DNA of 64,000 nucleotides from Mucilaginibacter pedocola (GTDB lineage Bacteria > Bacteroidota > Bacteroidia > Sphingobacteriales > Sphingobacteriaceae), in the NCBI RefSeq assembly GCF_002013915.1, contig NZ_MBTF01000034.1, forward strand, positions 248,001-312,000, read 5' to 3'. The position numbers and the translations under genes are program-made. Positions 25,951 through 34,969 of this stretch are shown here, one piece after another. Numbering within the stretch: position 1 is the stretch's first letter; the number at the start of each line of letters is the position of its first letter. Under the pieces are notes generated by a model. That model made no database searches, was not told where the DNA came from, and saw only the letters and a list, made by a program, of their open reading frames with translations.

Positions 25951-26691
25951 ATGAAAACCATAATTGTTATACCCGCCCGCCTGAGATCGACCCGGTTGCC
26001 CGAAAAGGTATTGCTTGATCTTGGCGGCAAACCCGTTATACAATGCGTTTACGAGGCCTGCATAAAGGCAACCTTGCACCAGGAGGTTTGGATAGCTGCC
26101 GACAGCGAGGTTGTTTTTAACCTTTGCAAAACTTTTACGCCAAATGTATTAATGACCGCAGAAACACACCCCAGCGGTACCGACCGTATTGCCGAGGTAG
26201 CGGCCAAAATACCCTGCGACCTGGTGGTTAACGTACAGGGCGACGAGCCGTTTTTCGACGCGGGTATTATAGACAAATTGATCAGCGCCATGCGCGAAAG
26301 CGATGCGGCCATGGCCAGTGTTTGCGCACCAATAGCCACTTTGGACGAACTGCACAACCCCAACCTGGTTAAAGTGGTTACAGATGTAAATGATAATGCC
26401 ATTTATTTTTCGCGTTTCCCGGTACCCTACTCGCGCGATGTGGTTTTAGAGAGTGCCGAAGGGTATAAAAAACACATGGGGGTATATGCCTACCGGGCAG
26501 ATTTTTTAAGCAAATTCGTTCAACTACCAGTGTCGTTCCTGGAGCGGTCGGAGAAGCTGGAGCAGTTGCGCGCCATAGAGAATGGCTACAAAATAAAAAT
26601 GATAGAGGTTGCAGGTTTCGAAAAAGGGATAGATACCCCGGAGGACCTGGAACATGCACGTAAAAAATTAGAAGACAATGGCACTGTATAA
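25951..26691 (+). CDS. kdsB: 3-deoxy-manno-octulosonate cytidylyltransferase (CMP-Kdo synthetase)
   Basis: Activates Kdo with CTP to CMP-Kdo for lipopolysaccharide core assembly. 246 residues. The nucleotide-binding N-terminus IPARLRSTRLPEKVL is at 6-20, VNVQGDEPF at about 93-101, and the C-terminal EKLEQLRAIENGYKIK is typical of the family. It overlaps kdsA by 14 bases, implying coupled translation. Confidence 0.97.
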   Translation: MKTIIVIPARLRSTRLPEKVLLDLGGKPVIQCVYEACIKATLHQEVWIAADSEVVFNLCKTFTPNVLMTAETHPSGTDRIAEVAAKIPCDLVVNVQGDEPFFDAGIIDKLISAMRESDAAMASVCAPIATLDELHNPNLVKVVTDVNDNAIYFSRFPVPYSRDVVLESAEGYKKHMGVYAYRADFLSKFVQLPVSFLERSEKLEQLRAIENGYKIKMIEVAGFEKGIDTPEDLEHARKKLEDNGTV

Positions 26692-27457
26692 AGATATTAC
26701 CGAGAAACCCTTTTTTATTGTTGGCCCCTGCGTAATGGAAAACCAGGAGTTGCTTTACACCGTGGCCGAAAAGGTTGCTGATATCAAAAGCAAATACCCC
26801 ATTACGGTGGTATTCAAATCATCTTTCGATAAAGCCAACCGTACCAGTATACACGGCTACCGCGGCCCGGGCATTGAGAAAGGCATGGAGATGCTGAACA
26901 ACGTAAAAGAGAAATTCGGGCTGGAGGTTACTACCGATATTCATGAGCCATTCCAGGCGGCTATTGCTGCCGAGGTGGTTGATATTTTGCAGATACCGGC
27001 CTTCCTGTGCCGCCAAACCGACCTGCTGGTAGCTGCCGCGCAAACCGGTAAAGTGGTAAATGTAAAGAAAGCTCAATTCCTATCGGGACAGGATATGTTC
27101 TATCCTGCGCAAAAAGTAAAAGAGGCCGGCAACGAGCAAATCATTTTAACAGAGCGCGGCAACTCGTTCGGCTATAATAATTTGGTGGTAGATTTCCGCA
27201 ACATTGCCGATATGAAAGAATTTGGCTACCCCGTTTGTATGGATTGCACCCACTCGGTACAACGCCCGGGCGGTGCAGGCGGTAAAACCGGCGGCGACCG
27301 CAAATTTGTACCCAACATGGCCCGCGCGGCCCGCGCATTCGGAGCATCAGGCTATTTCATAGAAACCCACCCCGACCCGGACCATGCCCTTAGCGACGGC
27401 CCGAATATGCTTTATTTGAGTGATTTGGAGGAGTTGATCGTTTCGCTGGTAAACTAA
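26678..27457 (+). CDS. kdsA: 3-deoxy-8-phosphooctulonate synthase (Kdo-8-phosphate synthase)
   Basis: Condenses phosphoenolpyruvate with arabinose-5-phosphate. 259 residues, slightly shorter than the about 280 of proteobacterial forms, mainly at the ends. Seen: GPCVMENQ near 16-23, FKSSFDKANRTS near 47-58, and the CMDCTHSVQRPGG segment. The Cys and Asp at metal-ligand positions (CMDCTHS; HPDPDHALSDGPN) hint at the metal-dependent class, though an alignment is needed. Overlaps kdsB. Confidence 0.95.
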   Translation: MALYKDITEKPFFIVGPCVMENQELLYTVAEKVADIKSKYPITVVFKSSFDKANRTSIHGYRGPGIEKGMEMLNNVKEKFGLEVTTDIHEPFQAAIAAEVVDILQIPAFLCRQTDLLVAAAQTGKVVNVKKAQFLSGQDMFYPAQKVKEAGNEQIILTERGNSFGYNNLVVDFRNIADMKEFGYPVCMDCTHSVQRPGGAGGKTGGDRKFVPNMARAARAFGASGYFIETHPDPDHALSDGPNMLYLSDLEELIVSLVN

Positions 27458-27584
27458 TACCTATCTATTCCGATAGGAACACCGGAATAGTAGATAATAA
27501 TTCCTGAATAAATTACTTATTTGCTTGTAACAAACCGCCTTGCGCCTCCGTCAATAGGGTGTACTAAACATCACAACGGAAAAC

Positions 27585-28184
27585 ATGGGGCCAAGCAATA
27601 AATTATTAGGGATAGGCGGAATGGTAGGCGCACCGTTTTTGGCCATCGAGATGCTGGGCAGCAATGTTGCCGGACAACAGGTACCGCAGGTAACCACCGA
27701 CTGGGCCGCTATTGCAGATGTAGTATACATGCTCGGCTGGATGTGCAGCATTTATGCCCTGCTACGCGCAGGTGCCGCCGGCGAACGTAAATGGGCGAAC
27801 ATTATTCTTAAAACTCAACTCATCCTCCTCGGCATAGCCAATATTTATAACCTGTGGGGCGCAACCGGTATAGGTACCGATTCTATCTACTTCCAAATTC
27901 TCGACCTCAGCTGGCCCATCAGCAACGCCTTCATGCTGGCAACAGGCATAGCAATTATTAAAGCCGATGTATTAAGGGGATGGCAAAAATATGCAGCATT
28001 GGTAGTTGGCTTTTGGCTTCCGGTGGGCATGCTTGTCATGATGCTATTCGGCCGGGTAAATGCTACTTTGTATTTTGGTGTTACTTATTCGATTTTAGCA
28101 TGGGGTGCCCTTGCCATTGTAGCCTACAAGGCCCACGAACCAAAGGTGGTTTATAACAGGTTTGGTATACCGGAGATAGCTTAA
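27585..28184 (+). CDS. Hypothetical membrane protein
   Basis: 199 residues with six hydrophobic segments spread through the chain and no signal peptidase site, so an integral inner-membrane protein. The pattern MLGWMCSIYALLRAGAAG and LSWPISNAFMLATGIAIIKA is seen in uncharacterised Bacteroidota proteins. No ligand-binding or catalytic motif was recognised. It is 127 bases from kdsA and is likely a separate unit. Confidence 0.7.
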   Translation: MGPSNKLLGIGGMVGAPFLAIEMLGSNVAGQQVPQVTTDWAAIADVVYMLGWMCSIYALLRAGAAGERKWANIILKTQLILLGIANIYNLWGATGIGTDSIYFQILDLSWPISNAFMLATGIAIIKADVLRGWQKYAALVVGFWLPVGMLVMMLFGRVNATLYFGVTYSILAWGALAIVAYKAHEPKVVYNRFGIPEIA

Positions 28185-28242
28185 TTCCTGAACCTTGATT
28201 CGCTTGATTTTAGGATTCTCTGATGCTAAACCTTAATTTTTT

Positions 28243-28274
28243 CTCTTTGCGCCTTCGCGTCTTTGCGTGAGATA
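28243..28274. repeat. CTTTGCG-CTTCGCG-CTTTGCG short repeat, copy 1
   Basis: TTTGCGCCTTCGCGTCTTTG followed by CGTGAGATA. The reverse-complement version TATCACGCAAAGACGCCAAG is at 48031-48060. Both are intergenic. Confidence 0.6.
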
Positions 28275-28334
28275 ACTAAATGCAAACTAATCATACTGTT
28301 TACTGCGAACTGTAAACTGCCCACCGCAAACCGC

Positions 28335-28922
28335 CTAACCCGCCAGTCCGTCTAAATTGAAGCAATTACGGCAACGGGGTTCGTAACTTTCTTTTTCACC
28401 GAGGAGTATTTGGTTCTCGTTGGGTACCAGGCGGTACGAGTTGAGGGCCGGGCTACCGCATACTACGCAAACAGCATGCAATTTGGTTACGGCTTCGGCC
28501 ATGGCCATTAGCTCGGGCATGCGGCCAAAGGGGCGGCCTTTAAAATCCATATCCAGGCCGGCTATAATTACCCTCACACCGGCATTGGCAAGTGTACTTA
28601 CTACCTGCGGCAATTCGTCATCAAAAAACTGGGCTTCATCTATCCCCACCACCTGCGTATTACCCGCAACAAGGGGTAAAATAGATGCAGCTTTATCTAC
28701 CGCTTTTGATGGGATGGAATTAAGGTTGTGCGATACCAGGGCGCTTTTATCGTAACGGGTATCGGCCACCGGGCTAAATATTTCCACGTTCAGTTTGGCA
28801 ATGCGCGCGCGGTTCACCCGGCGGATAAGTTCCTCGGTCTTACCCGAAAACATTGATCCGCAGATCACTTCTATACTCCCACCAACCTCGTTATGCCTTC
28901 TGAAAACTTCCTCTGTGTACAA
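28335..28922 (-). CDS. tdk: Thymidine kinase
   Basis: Type II thymidine kinase of pyrimidine salvage, ATP plus thymidine to dTMP. 195 residues. P-loop GSMFSGKTEE at 22-31, Walker B-like VVGIDEAQFFDDEL at about 91-104, and a zinc-binding pair CVVCG at about 153 with CRNC at about 186. Single gene, divergent from the acidic repeat protein. Confidence 0.96.
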   Translation of the reverse strand: MYTEEVFRRHNEVGGSIEVICGSMFSGKTEELIRRVNRARIAKLNVEIFSPVADTRYDKSALVSHNLNSIPSKAVDKAASILPLVAGNTQVVGIDEAQFFDDELPQVVSTLANAGVRVIIAGLDMDFKGRPFGRMPELMAMAEAVTKLHAVCVVCGSPALNSYRLVPNENQILLGEKESYEPRCRNCFNLDGLAG

Positions 28923-28964
28923 ACCTCAAAACTTTTGTGAGGGGCTAATATCAGAATTTTATAC

Positions 28965-28972
28965 TATTTTTG
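28965..28972 (+). promoter_or_regulatory. Possible -7 box (TATTTTTG) of the acidic repeat protein gene
   Basis: A TAnnTTTG match 27 bases before the ATG at 28999, with no well-spaced TTG. Confidence 0.4.
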
Positions 28973-28998
28973 ATTAGCAATTTCCTAACATAATACAT

Positions 28999-30276
28999 AT
29001 GAAGCAACAGGAGGTATTTAAAAAGATAGGTGTAATTATACAAGAAATAAACGAGCAATACGAGTACCTGCAAAGTTCGGTAGAGAACCTGAACGACCTG
29101 GAGCTTGAACTTTTTGTAGCCAACACCCACTTTTTAAAAGACCATGCCGAGATACTTCGCAAGCTGAATGCTATTAAGAGCCAGCCTGTTGCCAAAACCA
29201 GTATCAAGGATGAACCAAAATGGTTCGAGCCGATGGTGCAGCCCGCCAAACCGGCGCCTGCCCCCTTCAAAGCTGATACGCCCAAGCCTATTAATAATGA
29301 CAGCATCAAGTTTGAGATAGTACCGCCTGCAGATGAAGAAGAACTGAAATTTGAAACGCTGGGAGAGTCGGAAGTCGAAAGTCTGAAGTCTGAAGTTGAA
29401 AGTCCTCAATCCGTACAAGAAAAAGAAGAAACCGAAGCTATCCGCCACGAATTGGTTTTGGATGAAGCCGATAACTTTGAAGACGAAGAAGAAGGGCAAA
29501 GCCAGGATGAATTACTGTTAACACCTGTTGCGGAGATAGAGGAAGAAGAGCAGTCTGAAGTTGAAAGTCCGAAGTCTGAAGAAAAAGAGGAGCAGTCTGA
29601 AGTCGAAAGTCTGCAGTCGGAAGAAGAAAGTATTGAGCCGGAAGTTGAGGAAGTGCCCGAGGTTGAAGCCGAAGCAGAGCCCCAACCAGAGCCTGTAATA
29701 GAAGAAGAACCTGTTGCGGAAGAGCCGGAGCCTGTAATTGAAGAAGTACCGGAGCCGGTGGCAGAAGTTGAACAGGAACAGGAACCGGAAAGCGAACCTG
29801 AAACTACGCCCGAGCCTGTAATTGAAGAGGAAGAAGAATCTGCTCCGCTTACCTTATTTGATGCGCCTAAGGTAAAAGGCAAAAAGGCTTTGGCCGAAAG
29901 TATGGAAGATATCCAACTGGAAAGCTTTAAGCCGAAAGAAGAAGAAAAAGAGCAGGTGCTTACGTTGAACCAGCGCCTATCGGCACAAAAGAAAGAGGCC
30001 AAACCTGCTGCCACAGCCGAACCTGCCGAGCATATTGAGCCACTATCAGACATTAAAACGGCTATTACGCTGAATGATAAACTACTGTTCGTAAAAGACC
30101 TGTTTAAAGGTTACAACCTGGCCTACACCGAGGCTATAGAAATTGTTAACCGTTTCAGCAATTTTGAAGAGGCCGACCGTTTCCTGAAAAACAACTACGT
30201 TACCAAAAACAATTGGGAAGGCAAAAAAGAAACCTCGGATAAATTCTACGCTCTACTGCGCAGGCGTTACGCGTAA
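28999..30276 (+). CDS. Hypothetical Glu-rich protein with conserved ends and a repeat-derived acidic linker
   Basis: 425 residues in three parts. The N-terminus (about 1-60) is a predicted coiled coil (KKIGVIIQEINEQYEYLQSS). The C-terminus (about 345-425, DKLLFVKDLFKGYNLAYTEA to FYALLRRRYA) looks like a folded helical domain conserved in Bacteroidota. Between them is a highly acidic, low-complexity region of Glu, Pro, Ser and Val with SEVES-type repeats at about residues 123-210, encoded by the same words as the intergenic hairpin at 21431. Function unknown; the C-terminal domain suggests a DNA- or protein-binding role only weakly. Its end overlaps rodA on the other strand by 10 bases. Confidence 0.75.
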   Translation: MKQQEVFKKIGVIIQEINEQYEYLQSSVENLNDLELELFVANTHFLKDHAEILRKLNAIKSQPVAKTSIKDEPKWFEPMVQPAKPAPAPFKADTPKPINNDSIKFEIVPPADEEELKFETLGESEVESLKSEVESPQSVQEKEETEAIRHELVLDEADNFEDEEEGQSQDELLLTPVAEIEEEEQSEVESPKSEEKEEQSEVESLQSEEESIEPEVEEVPEVEAEAEPQPEPVIEEEPVAEEPEPVIEEVPEPVAEVEQEQEPESEPETTPEPVIEEEEESAPLTLFDAPKVKGKKALAESMEDIQLESFKPKEEEKEQVLTLNQRLSAQKKEAKPAATAEPAEHIEPLSDIKTAITLNDKLLFVKDLFKGYNLAYTEAIEIVNRFSNFEEADRFLKNNYVTKNNWEGKKETSDKFYALLRRRYA

Positions 30277-31541
30277 ATAATACCCATCCGGTTACTATCC
30301 AGCTTCAACAATATGAAGAGTAGGATGGTGAAACTCCATAACGATGATCCGCCGTAGCTGATGAATGGCAGCGGTATACCTATCACCGGCATCAACCCTA
30401 TGGCCATAGCTATATTAATAAGCACGTGGCAGAAGATAATAGATGCTACCCCATAGCCATAAATGCGCGAAAACGGTGCGCGCTGCCGCTCGGCTATCAA
30501 AATGATACGCAGCAATAAAAACAGGTACAACCCCATTACTACCACCGAACCTGCAAAGCCCCACTCCTCGCCTATGGTACAAAAAATAAAGTCGGTGCTT
30601 TGCTCGGGTACAAAGGCATACTTGGTTTGCGTGCCCTGTAAATAACCCTTACCCCATAAACCGCCGGAGCCTATGGCTATTTTAGATTGGTTTTGGTTGT
30701 AGCCCACATGCTTTTTATCCTGCGTTAAGCCCAGCACTACATCAATACGTTTGCGCTGGTGGTCTTTAAGCCCTTTATTGTAAAGCGGTTTCACGGCAAA
30801 AACAAAAGCCATGCTAATGATAGCGCCGATGATAATTTTAAACACCAACGGGCGGTTGCGTTTGATGCTTAAGACAATAAGTGTGGCTACTATCGCAATA
30901 GCAATAACCACGTACCACGAATTGAATATAAGCGACGTGATGAAAAGGGTAACCAATAAACCGCCCACAATTAGAAAATAGGGCGACAACCCTTCGCGGT
31001 AAAGCACAAATATCAGCGAGCAGAATACCAGCGTAGAGCCATCATCCGGCTGTAGTTTAATAAGCAGCATAGGCAGGAAAATAATGCCCCCCGCTATCAG
31101 GAAGGATACCGGGTCTGTAACTTTTACGTTGGTACCGCTGAGGTATCGCGCCAGCAGCAAACAGGTAGCAAACTTGGCGAACTCGGATGGTTGCAGCCTG
31201 AAACCGCCCCCCATATCTATCCAGGCCTGGTTACCACCTACCTTGTGCCCTGCAACTAAAACCACCATCAGCAATAGTACCGTCACAACATACATTGCCG
31301 GTGCCAGCGATGATAAAAAGCGGCTCTCTAACAGCAATATCACTGTACCTATTACCAGGCCGGTAATTATAAATATGAACTGCTTGCCATATTGCGTACT
31401 CGAATCGATAAGGCTCGGGTTATTCTCATCGTACACCGCCGCATGGATATTGAACCAACCGATAACGCATAACGCAAGGTATAGCAGAATGGTAACCCAA
31501 TCTACATTTGCAAAAAAACCGCGCTGCTGGTAGTTATTCAT
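30267..31541 (-). CDS. rodA: Rod shape-determining protein RodA (SEDS peptidoglycan polymerase)
   Basis: Polymerises lipid II into glycan strands during side-wall elongation, partnered with PBP2. 424 residues with about ten membrane helices; the SEDS signature GIPLPFISYGGSS is near the C-terminus. It overlaps mrdA by 8 bases. Last gene of the mreB-mreC-mreD-mrdA-rodA run, the standard elongasome arrangement. Confidence 0.96.
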   Translation of the reverse strand: MNNYQQRGFFANVDWVTILLYLALCVIGWFNIHAAVYDENNPSLIDSSTQYGKQFIFIITGLVIGTVILLLESRFLSSLAPAMYVVTVLLLMVVLVAGHKVGGNQAWIDMGGGFRLQPSEFAKFATCLLLARYLSGTNVKVTDPVSFLIAGGIIFLPMLLIKLQPDDGSTLVFCSLIFVLYREGLSPYFLIVGGLLVTLFITSLIFNSWYVVIAIAIVATLIVLSIKRNRPLVFKIIIGAIISMAFVFAVKPLYNKGLKDHQRKRIDVVLGLTQDKKHVGYNQNQSKIAIGSGGLWGKGYLQGTQTKYAFVPEQSTDFIFCTIGEEWGFAGSVVVMGLYLFLLLRIILIAERQRAPFSRIYGYGVASIIFCHVLINIAMAIGLMPVIGIPLPFISYGGSSLWSFTILLFILLKLDSNRMGIIYA

Positions 31542-33534
31542 TGTCCTTGCGTTTTGGCAGCATAGCAGTTGCCTTGTTCACCCGTGGGCTGTCTGTTGGT
31601 TTATTGTTCGATGCTGCTTTCAGCTTCAGTTTGTTGACCGAATCGGCCTGAGTTTTCTTAAGACTATCTAACTTCAGCTGCCTTTTATCTGCTGCCGATA
31701 ATACAGGTGGCGGCAACAGGTTAGCGTTCATGTAATACTCGGGGTATATGCCCGATGAGCGTTTGGATATTTTGCCTGTCAAATATTTCTCTACAATAAA
31801 GCTGGCTATTGGCGCGGCCCATGTAGCGCCCTGGCCCGAGTTCTCTACCACTACGGCAATGGCTATTTTAGGGTTATCGCGCGGGGCGAAAGCCACAAAT
31901 ACCGAGTTATCGTTTTTATTTTTCACCTCCGCGGTACCGGTTTTTCCGCACATAATAATACCCGGTATTTTTGAGCCATATGCCGTACCTTGGTCAACCA
32001 CCTGCTGCATGCCATCAATAGCGGGTTTAAAATATGCCGAATCTACCCCTACGTAATTACGTACGGTGTATTCGTGTTTAATAACCTGTTTATCGCCTAT
32101 CGATTTTATGAGATGGGGTTTATAAAAATACCCTCTGTTAGCAATTACTGCTTCAATATTAGCCAACTGCAAAGGCGTGGCCAGCATCTCGCCCTGCCCT
32201 ATACCCAGCGATATAACGGTGCTTGAACGCCAGCCGCCTTTTTTATATAGCTTGTCGTAAAAAGTTGCTTTTGGTAAAAGGCCCCGGCCTTCGCTCGGCA
32301 GGTCAAGATCAAGCCGTGTTCCTAAGCCAAACTTCATCACGTTTTGGCGCCATGCACCGTAGCCTGTATCAATATTTCGTGCACCATACTTGTTAACCAA
32401 TTTCTCGAAAACCATATCGAAATATCCGTTGCACGAATGGGCAATGGCCTGGGTTAGGTTAACCGGGCCGTGTACCTCGCCGTGGAAACATTTTATGCGG
32501 CGGTTACCCGATGTGTAGTACCCCGGGCATACATAAACCGATTGCGGGTTTATCATCCCCTCCTGCATAGCTATCAAAGCATCTAAAGGCTTAAATGATG
32601 AACCTGGCGGGTACAAAGCCTGCACAGGTCGTGTAAAGAAGGGTTTATATGGGTCTTTATAAAGCTTGGCGGCATTGTTACCGCGTTCTTTACCTACCAG
32701 CAAATTAGGATCGTAGGTAGGGCTACTTACAAAGCATAATATCTCACCGGTTGATGGTTCAATGGCTACGATACTACCTACTTTGTTACGCATCAAAGCC
32801 TCGCCGAATTTTTGGATATTCATATCTAACGACGATACTAAACGCTCACCAGCTACTGCACTGGTATCAAAAGCACCGTTAGCGTATGAGCCCTTCCGCA
32901 CGTTGCGCGAATCTACCATCCAGTTCTCTACACCGCGCTGGCCGCGTAGAACAGGCTCGTAAGAGCGCTCTACACCAGTAATACCTACGTAATCGCCGGG
33001 GCTGTAATAACCGCCCGACTTTTTGATCATAGGATCGGTAACCTCACCAATATAACCTAAGAATTGTGCCGCTGCCGAATCGGGATAGGTACGTACCGGC
33101 CTTTGCTGCGGGAAAAAGCCAGGGAACTCCGATAGACGCTCCTGGAAGGCTGCGTACAATTCTGCCGTAAGCTGCTTTTCAAATACCGATGCGCGGTATG
33201 GCGAGTACTTGCGGGCTTTGATCATCCGTTTATCGTACCCCGCCCTGTCGATGCTGAGTAGCTTGCAAAACTCCACGGTATCAAATGCGGTTACCTGTTT
33301 CGGGATAACCATAATATCGTAAACTGGTTCGTTCTGCACCATTACCTTGCCGTTGCGGTCTAATATAGGGCCGCGGGCAGGGTATTGTATCATTTTGCGC
33401 ACCACGTTTTGGCTGGCATAGGCCACATAGCGGTCGTCAACCACCTGTATGTAGAACAAGCGGCCAAGCAGCACTAAAATAAAAGCTATGAAAATACCGG
33501 CGACCACATAGCGCCGTTCAAAAAAACTATTCAT
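31534..33534 (-). CDS. mrdA: Penicillin-binding protein 2 (peptidoglycan transpeptidase)
   Basis: Class B PBP crosslinking peptidoglycan in the elongasome. 666 residues: an N-terminal membrane anchor (about 10-30), the pedestal with YPARGPILDRNG at 51-62, and the transpeptidase domain with SSFK at 312-315, SCN at 367-369 and KTG at 531-533. The C-terminal about 60 residues are Lys-rich and low in complexity, an extension beyond the usual domain. Overlaps mreD by four bases (ATGA). Confidence 0.96.
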   Translation of the reverse strand: MNSFFERRYVVAGIFIAFILVLLGRLFYIQVVDDRYVAYASQNVVRKMIQYPARGPILDRNGKVMVQNEPVYDIMVIPKQVTAFDTVEFCKLLSIDRAGYDKRMIKARKYSPYRASVFEKQLTAELYAAFQERLSEFPGFFPQQRPVRTYPDSAAAQFLGYIGEVTDPMIKKSGGYYSPGDYVGITGVERSYEPVLRGQRGVENWMVDSRNVRKGSYANGAFDTSAVAGERLVSSLDMNIQKFGEALMRNKVGSIVAIEPSTGEILCFVSSPTYDPNLLVGKERGNNAAKLYKDPYKPFFTRPVQALYPPGSSFKPLDALIAMQEGMINPQSVYVCPGYYTSGNRRIKCFHGEVHGPVNLTQAIAHSCNGYFDMVFEKLVNKYGARNIDTGYGAWRQNVMKFGLGTRLDLDLPSEGRGLLPKATFYDKLYKKGGWRSSTVISLGIGQGEMLATPLQLANIEAVIANRGYFYKPHLIKSIGDKQVIKHEYTVRNYVGVDSAYFKPAIDGMQQVVDQGTAYGSKIPGIIMCGKTGTAEVKNKNDNSVFVAFAPRDNPKIAIAVVVENSGQGATWAAPIASFIVEKYLTGKISKRSSGIYPEYYMNANLLPPPVLSAADKRQLKLDSLKKTQADSVNKLKLKAASNNKPTDSPRVNKATAMLPKRKDNE

Positions 33535-34049
33535 TTACGCTCTTTTCTCCTGAAAAATAACAGACCCGAAACCAACATCAAAAATACTGTAAATATTGAA
33601 CTCGATAAAAAGCGGGTTAGTGTATATTCTATTTCAGTTAAGCGAAAAACTTCCAGATTGAACAGGAAGAAGTGGTGAAAAAGTGTAAGTATAAGCGCGT
33701 AGGTAAAAAACCAGCGGAAGCCCATAATGCTCAATGTTGGCTCGGGTTCGTTATCAAAGCCATCTTTTTGCACCGTAATGCTGATGAACAGTACACGCAC
33801 CAGCGCCAGCAAGGTACAGGCAGCAGCATGCAGGCCCGGCGTATCGTAAAACATATCGATAGTTAACCCGATACCGAACGACAACAGGAACAGCACAATA
33901 TTAGGCGTTTCGAAGGGCAGCAGCAGAATGAACAATATGTAGAGGTACGGCGTGGCCATATCATACAAGGCAATGTTTTTTAACAGGAAAACCTGCAAAA
34001 ACACCAGCATTATAAAACGTACGATATTGGTAAGGAAAACCCTAATCAT
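33531..34049 (-). CDS. mreD: Rod shape-determining protein MreD
   Basis: Inner-membrane component of the elongasome. 172 residues from the ATG at 34049 (MIRVFLTNIVRFIMLVFLQV), with five or six membrane helices. An in-frame start 14 codons upstream gives a charged extension lying wholly inside mreC, so the internal ATG is preferred; it overlaps mreC by 8 bases. Sequence conservation in this family is low, so the call relies on hydrophobicity and position between mreC and mrdA. Confidence 0.88.
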   Translation of the reverse strand: MIRVFLTNIVRFIMLVFLQVFLLKNIALYDMATPYLYILFILLLPFETPNIVLFLLSFGIGLTIDMFYDTPGLHAAACTLLALVRVLFISITVQKDGFDNEPEPTLSIMGFRWFFTYALILTLFHHFFLFNLEVFRLTEIEYTLTRFLSSSIFTVFLMLVSGLLFFRRKERK

Positions 34050-34878
34050 CTTTCTTTTCCTGGGCCTCCAATCCCGCTTGCTCGGTGGCAAACTTGTTAT
34101 CTATTACATAAACATATTCCAGCTTGCTGAAATCTACCGCCAGCGCCACTTCCATGTTCAGGAAAAAGCCGGCACCTTTTGCATTCAATTTGCTTACTTT
34201 ACCAATAGGTATCCCCGCCGGGAACAATGATGAAAGCTGCGAGGTTACCACCGCTTCGCCAACACGCGGGCGCGCGGTGTTAGATACATCTACAAGTAAA
34301 CCTTTATGCGGGTCAAGGTCCTCGCCCCATTGCAGGTAGCCTATCTCTTTGTTATCGGCCAGCATAGCACTAAACCGCGAATCTTTATGGAGTAACGATT
34401 GCACTATGGCTACGTGCTCGCCCACCAACACCACCTTGCCAACAGTACCGGTGCTGCAAATTACGCCCATACCCTTGGCCACGCCATCTTTACTGCCCTT
34501 AGTTATGGTGAGGTAATTGTTACGCTTGTTAACCGAGTTATTTATCACCTTGGCATCAATATACTCGTACTGCTGCTTGTAAATGGTATCGTTCACCACA
34601 TGCTTGGAAACCGAGTCGGCGTATTTGGCCGAGCGCAGTTGGTTACGCAATGCAGCATTTTCCTGAGCCAGTTTGTCGTTCACTTCGCGCAGCGAGAGGT
34701 AGCCCTTCAGTTCGTCGGCGCGTTGGTAAAACTGGCCGGTCACCTGGTTGGTACTGTTTATTACGCTGGCTTTTTGAAACGAATTGTATTTGATGTAGAT
34801 GATAAGCGCGCTTACCTCAAAAATAAGGAACAGAAAGAATGCGTTGTACTTAGTGATAAATATCAGGAGGTTGCGCAT
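34042..34878 (-). CDS. mreC: Rod shape-determining protein MreC
   Basis: Periplasmic scaffold linking MreB to the PBP2/RodA pair. 278 residues: one N-terminal membrane helix (about 9-27), a coiled coil (about 55-85) and a beta-rich C-terminal domain with NYLTITKGSKDGVAKGMGV and FPAGIPIGKVS, both typical. It lies 91 bases from mreB, across a hairpin repeat. Confidence 0.94.
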   Translation of the reverse strand: MRNLLIFITKYNAFFLFLIFEVSALIIYIKYNSFQKASVINSTNQVTGQFYQRADELKGYLSLREVNDKLAQENAALRNQLRSAKYADSVSKHVVNDTIYKQQYEYIDAKVINNSVNKRNNYLTITKGSKDGVAKGMGVICSTGTVGKVVLVGEHVAIVQSLLHKDSRFSAMLADNKEIGYLQWGEDLDPHKGLLVDVSNTARPRVGEAVVTSQLSSLFPAGIPIGKVSKLNAKGAGFFLNMEVALAVDFSKLEYVYVIDNKFATEQAGLEAQEKKDD

Positions 34879-34883
34879 CTGCT

Positions 34884-34965
34884 GGTGAGTGGTTGATAAA
34901 GAGAGTGGTGAATAGTTATGAAAGCGGTAAAACCACTCACCTAATCAACTATTCACCACTCACTA
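34884..34965. repeat. CACTCACC/GGTGAGTGG hairpin inside the mre operon
   Basis: GGTGAGTGGTTGAT on the left and ATCAACTATTCACCACTCAC on the right form an imperfect inverted repeat that fills the mreB-mreC gap. A close relative is at 58339-58425. Confidence 0.7.
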
Positions 34966-34969
34966 ATGC

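Noticed and set aside
29406..30053. Long Ser/Gly-rich minus-strand frame opposite the acidic repeat protein
   Set aside because: It mirrors the Glu-rich codons of the plus-strand gene; the plus strand has conserved ends and a plausible promoter.
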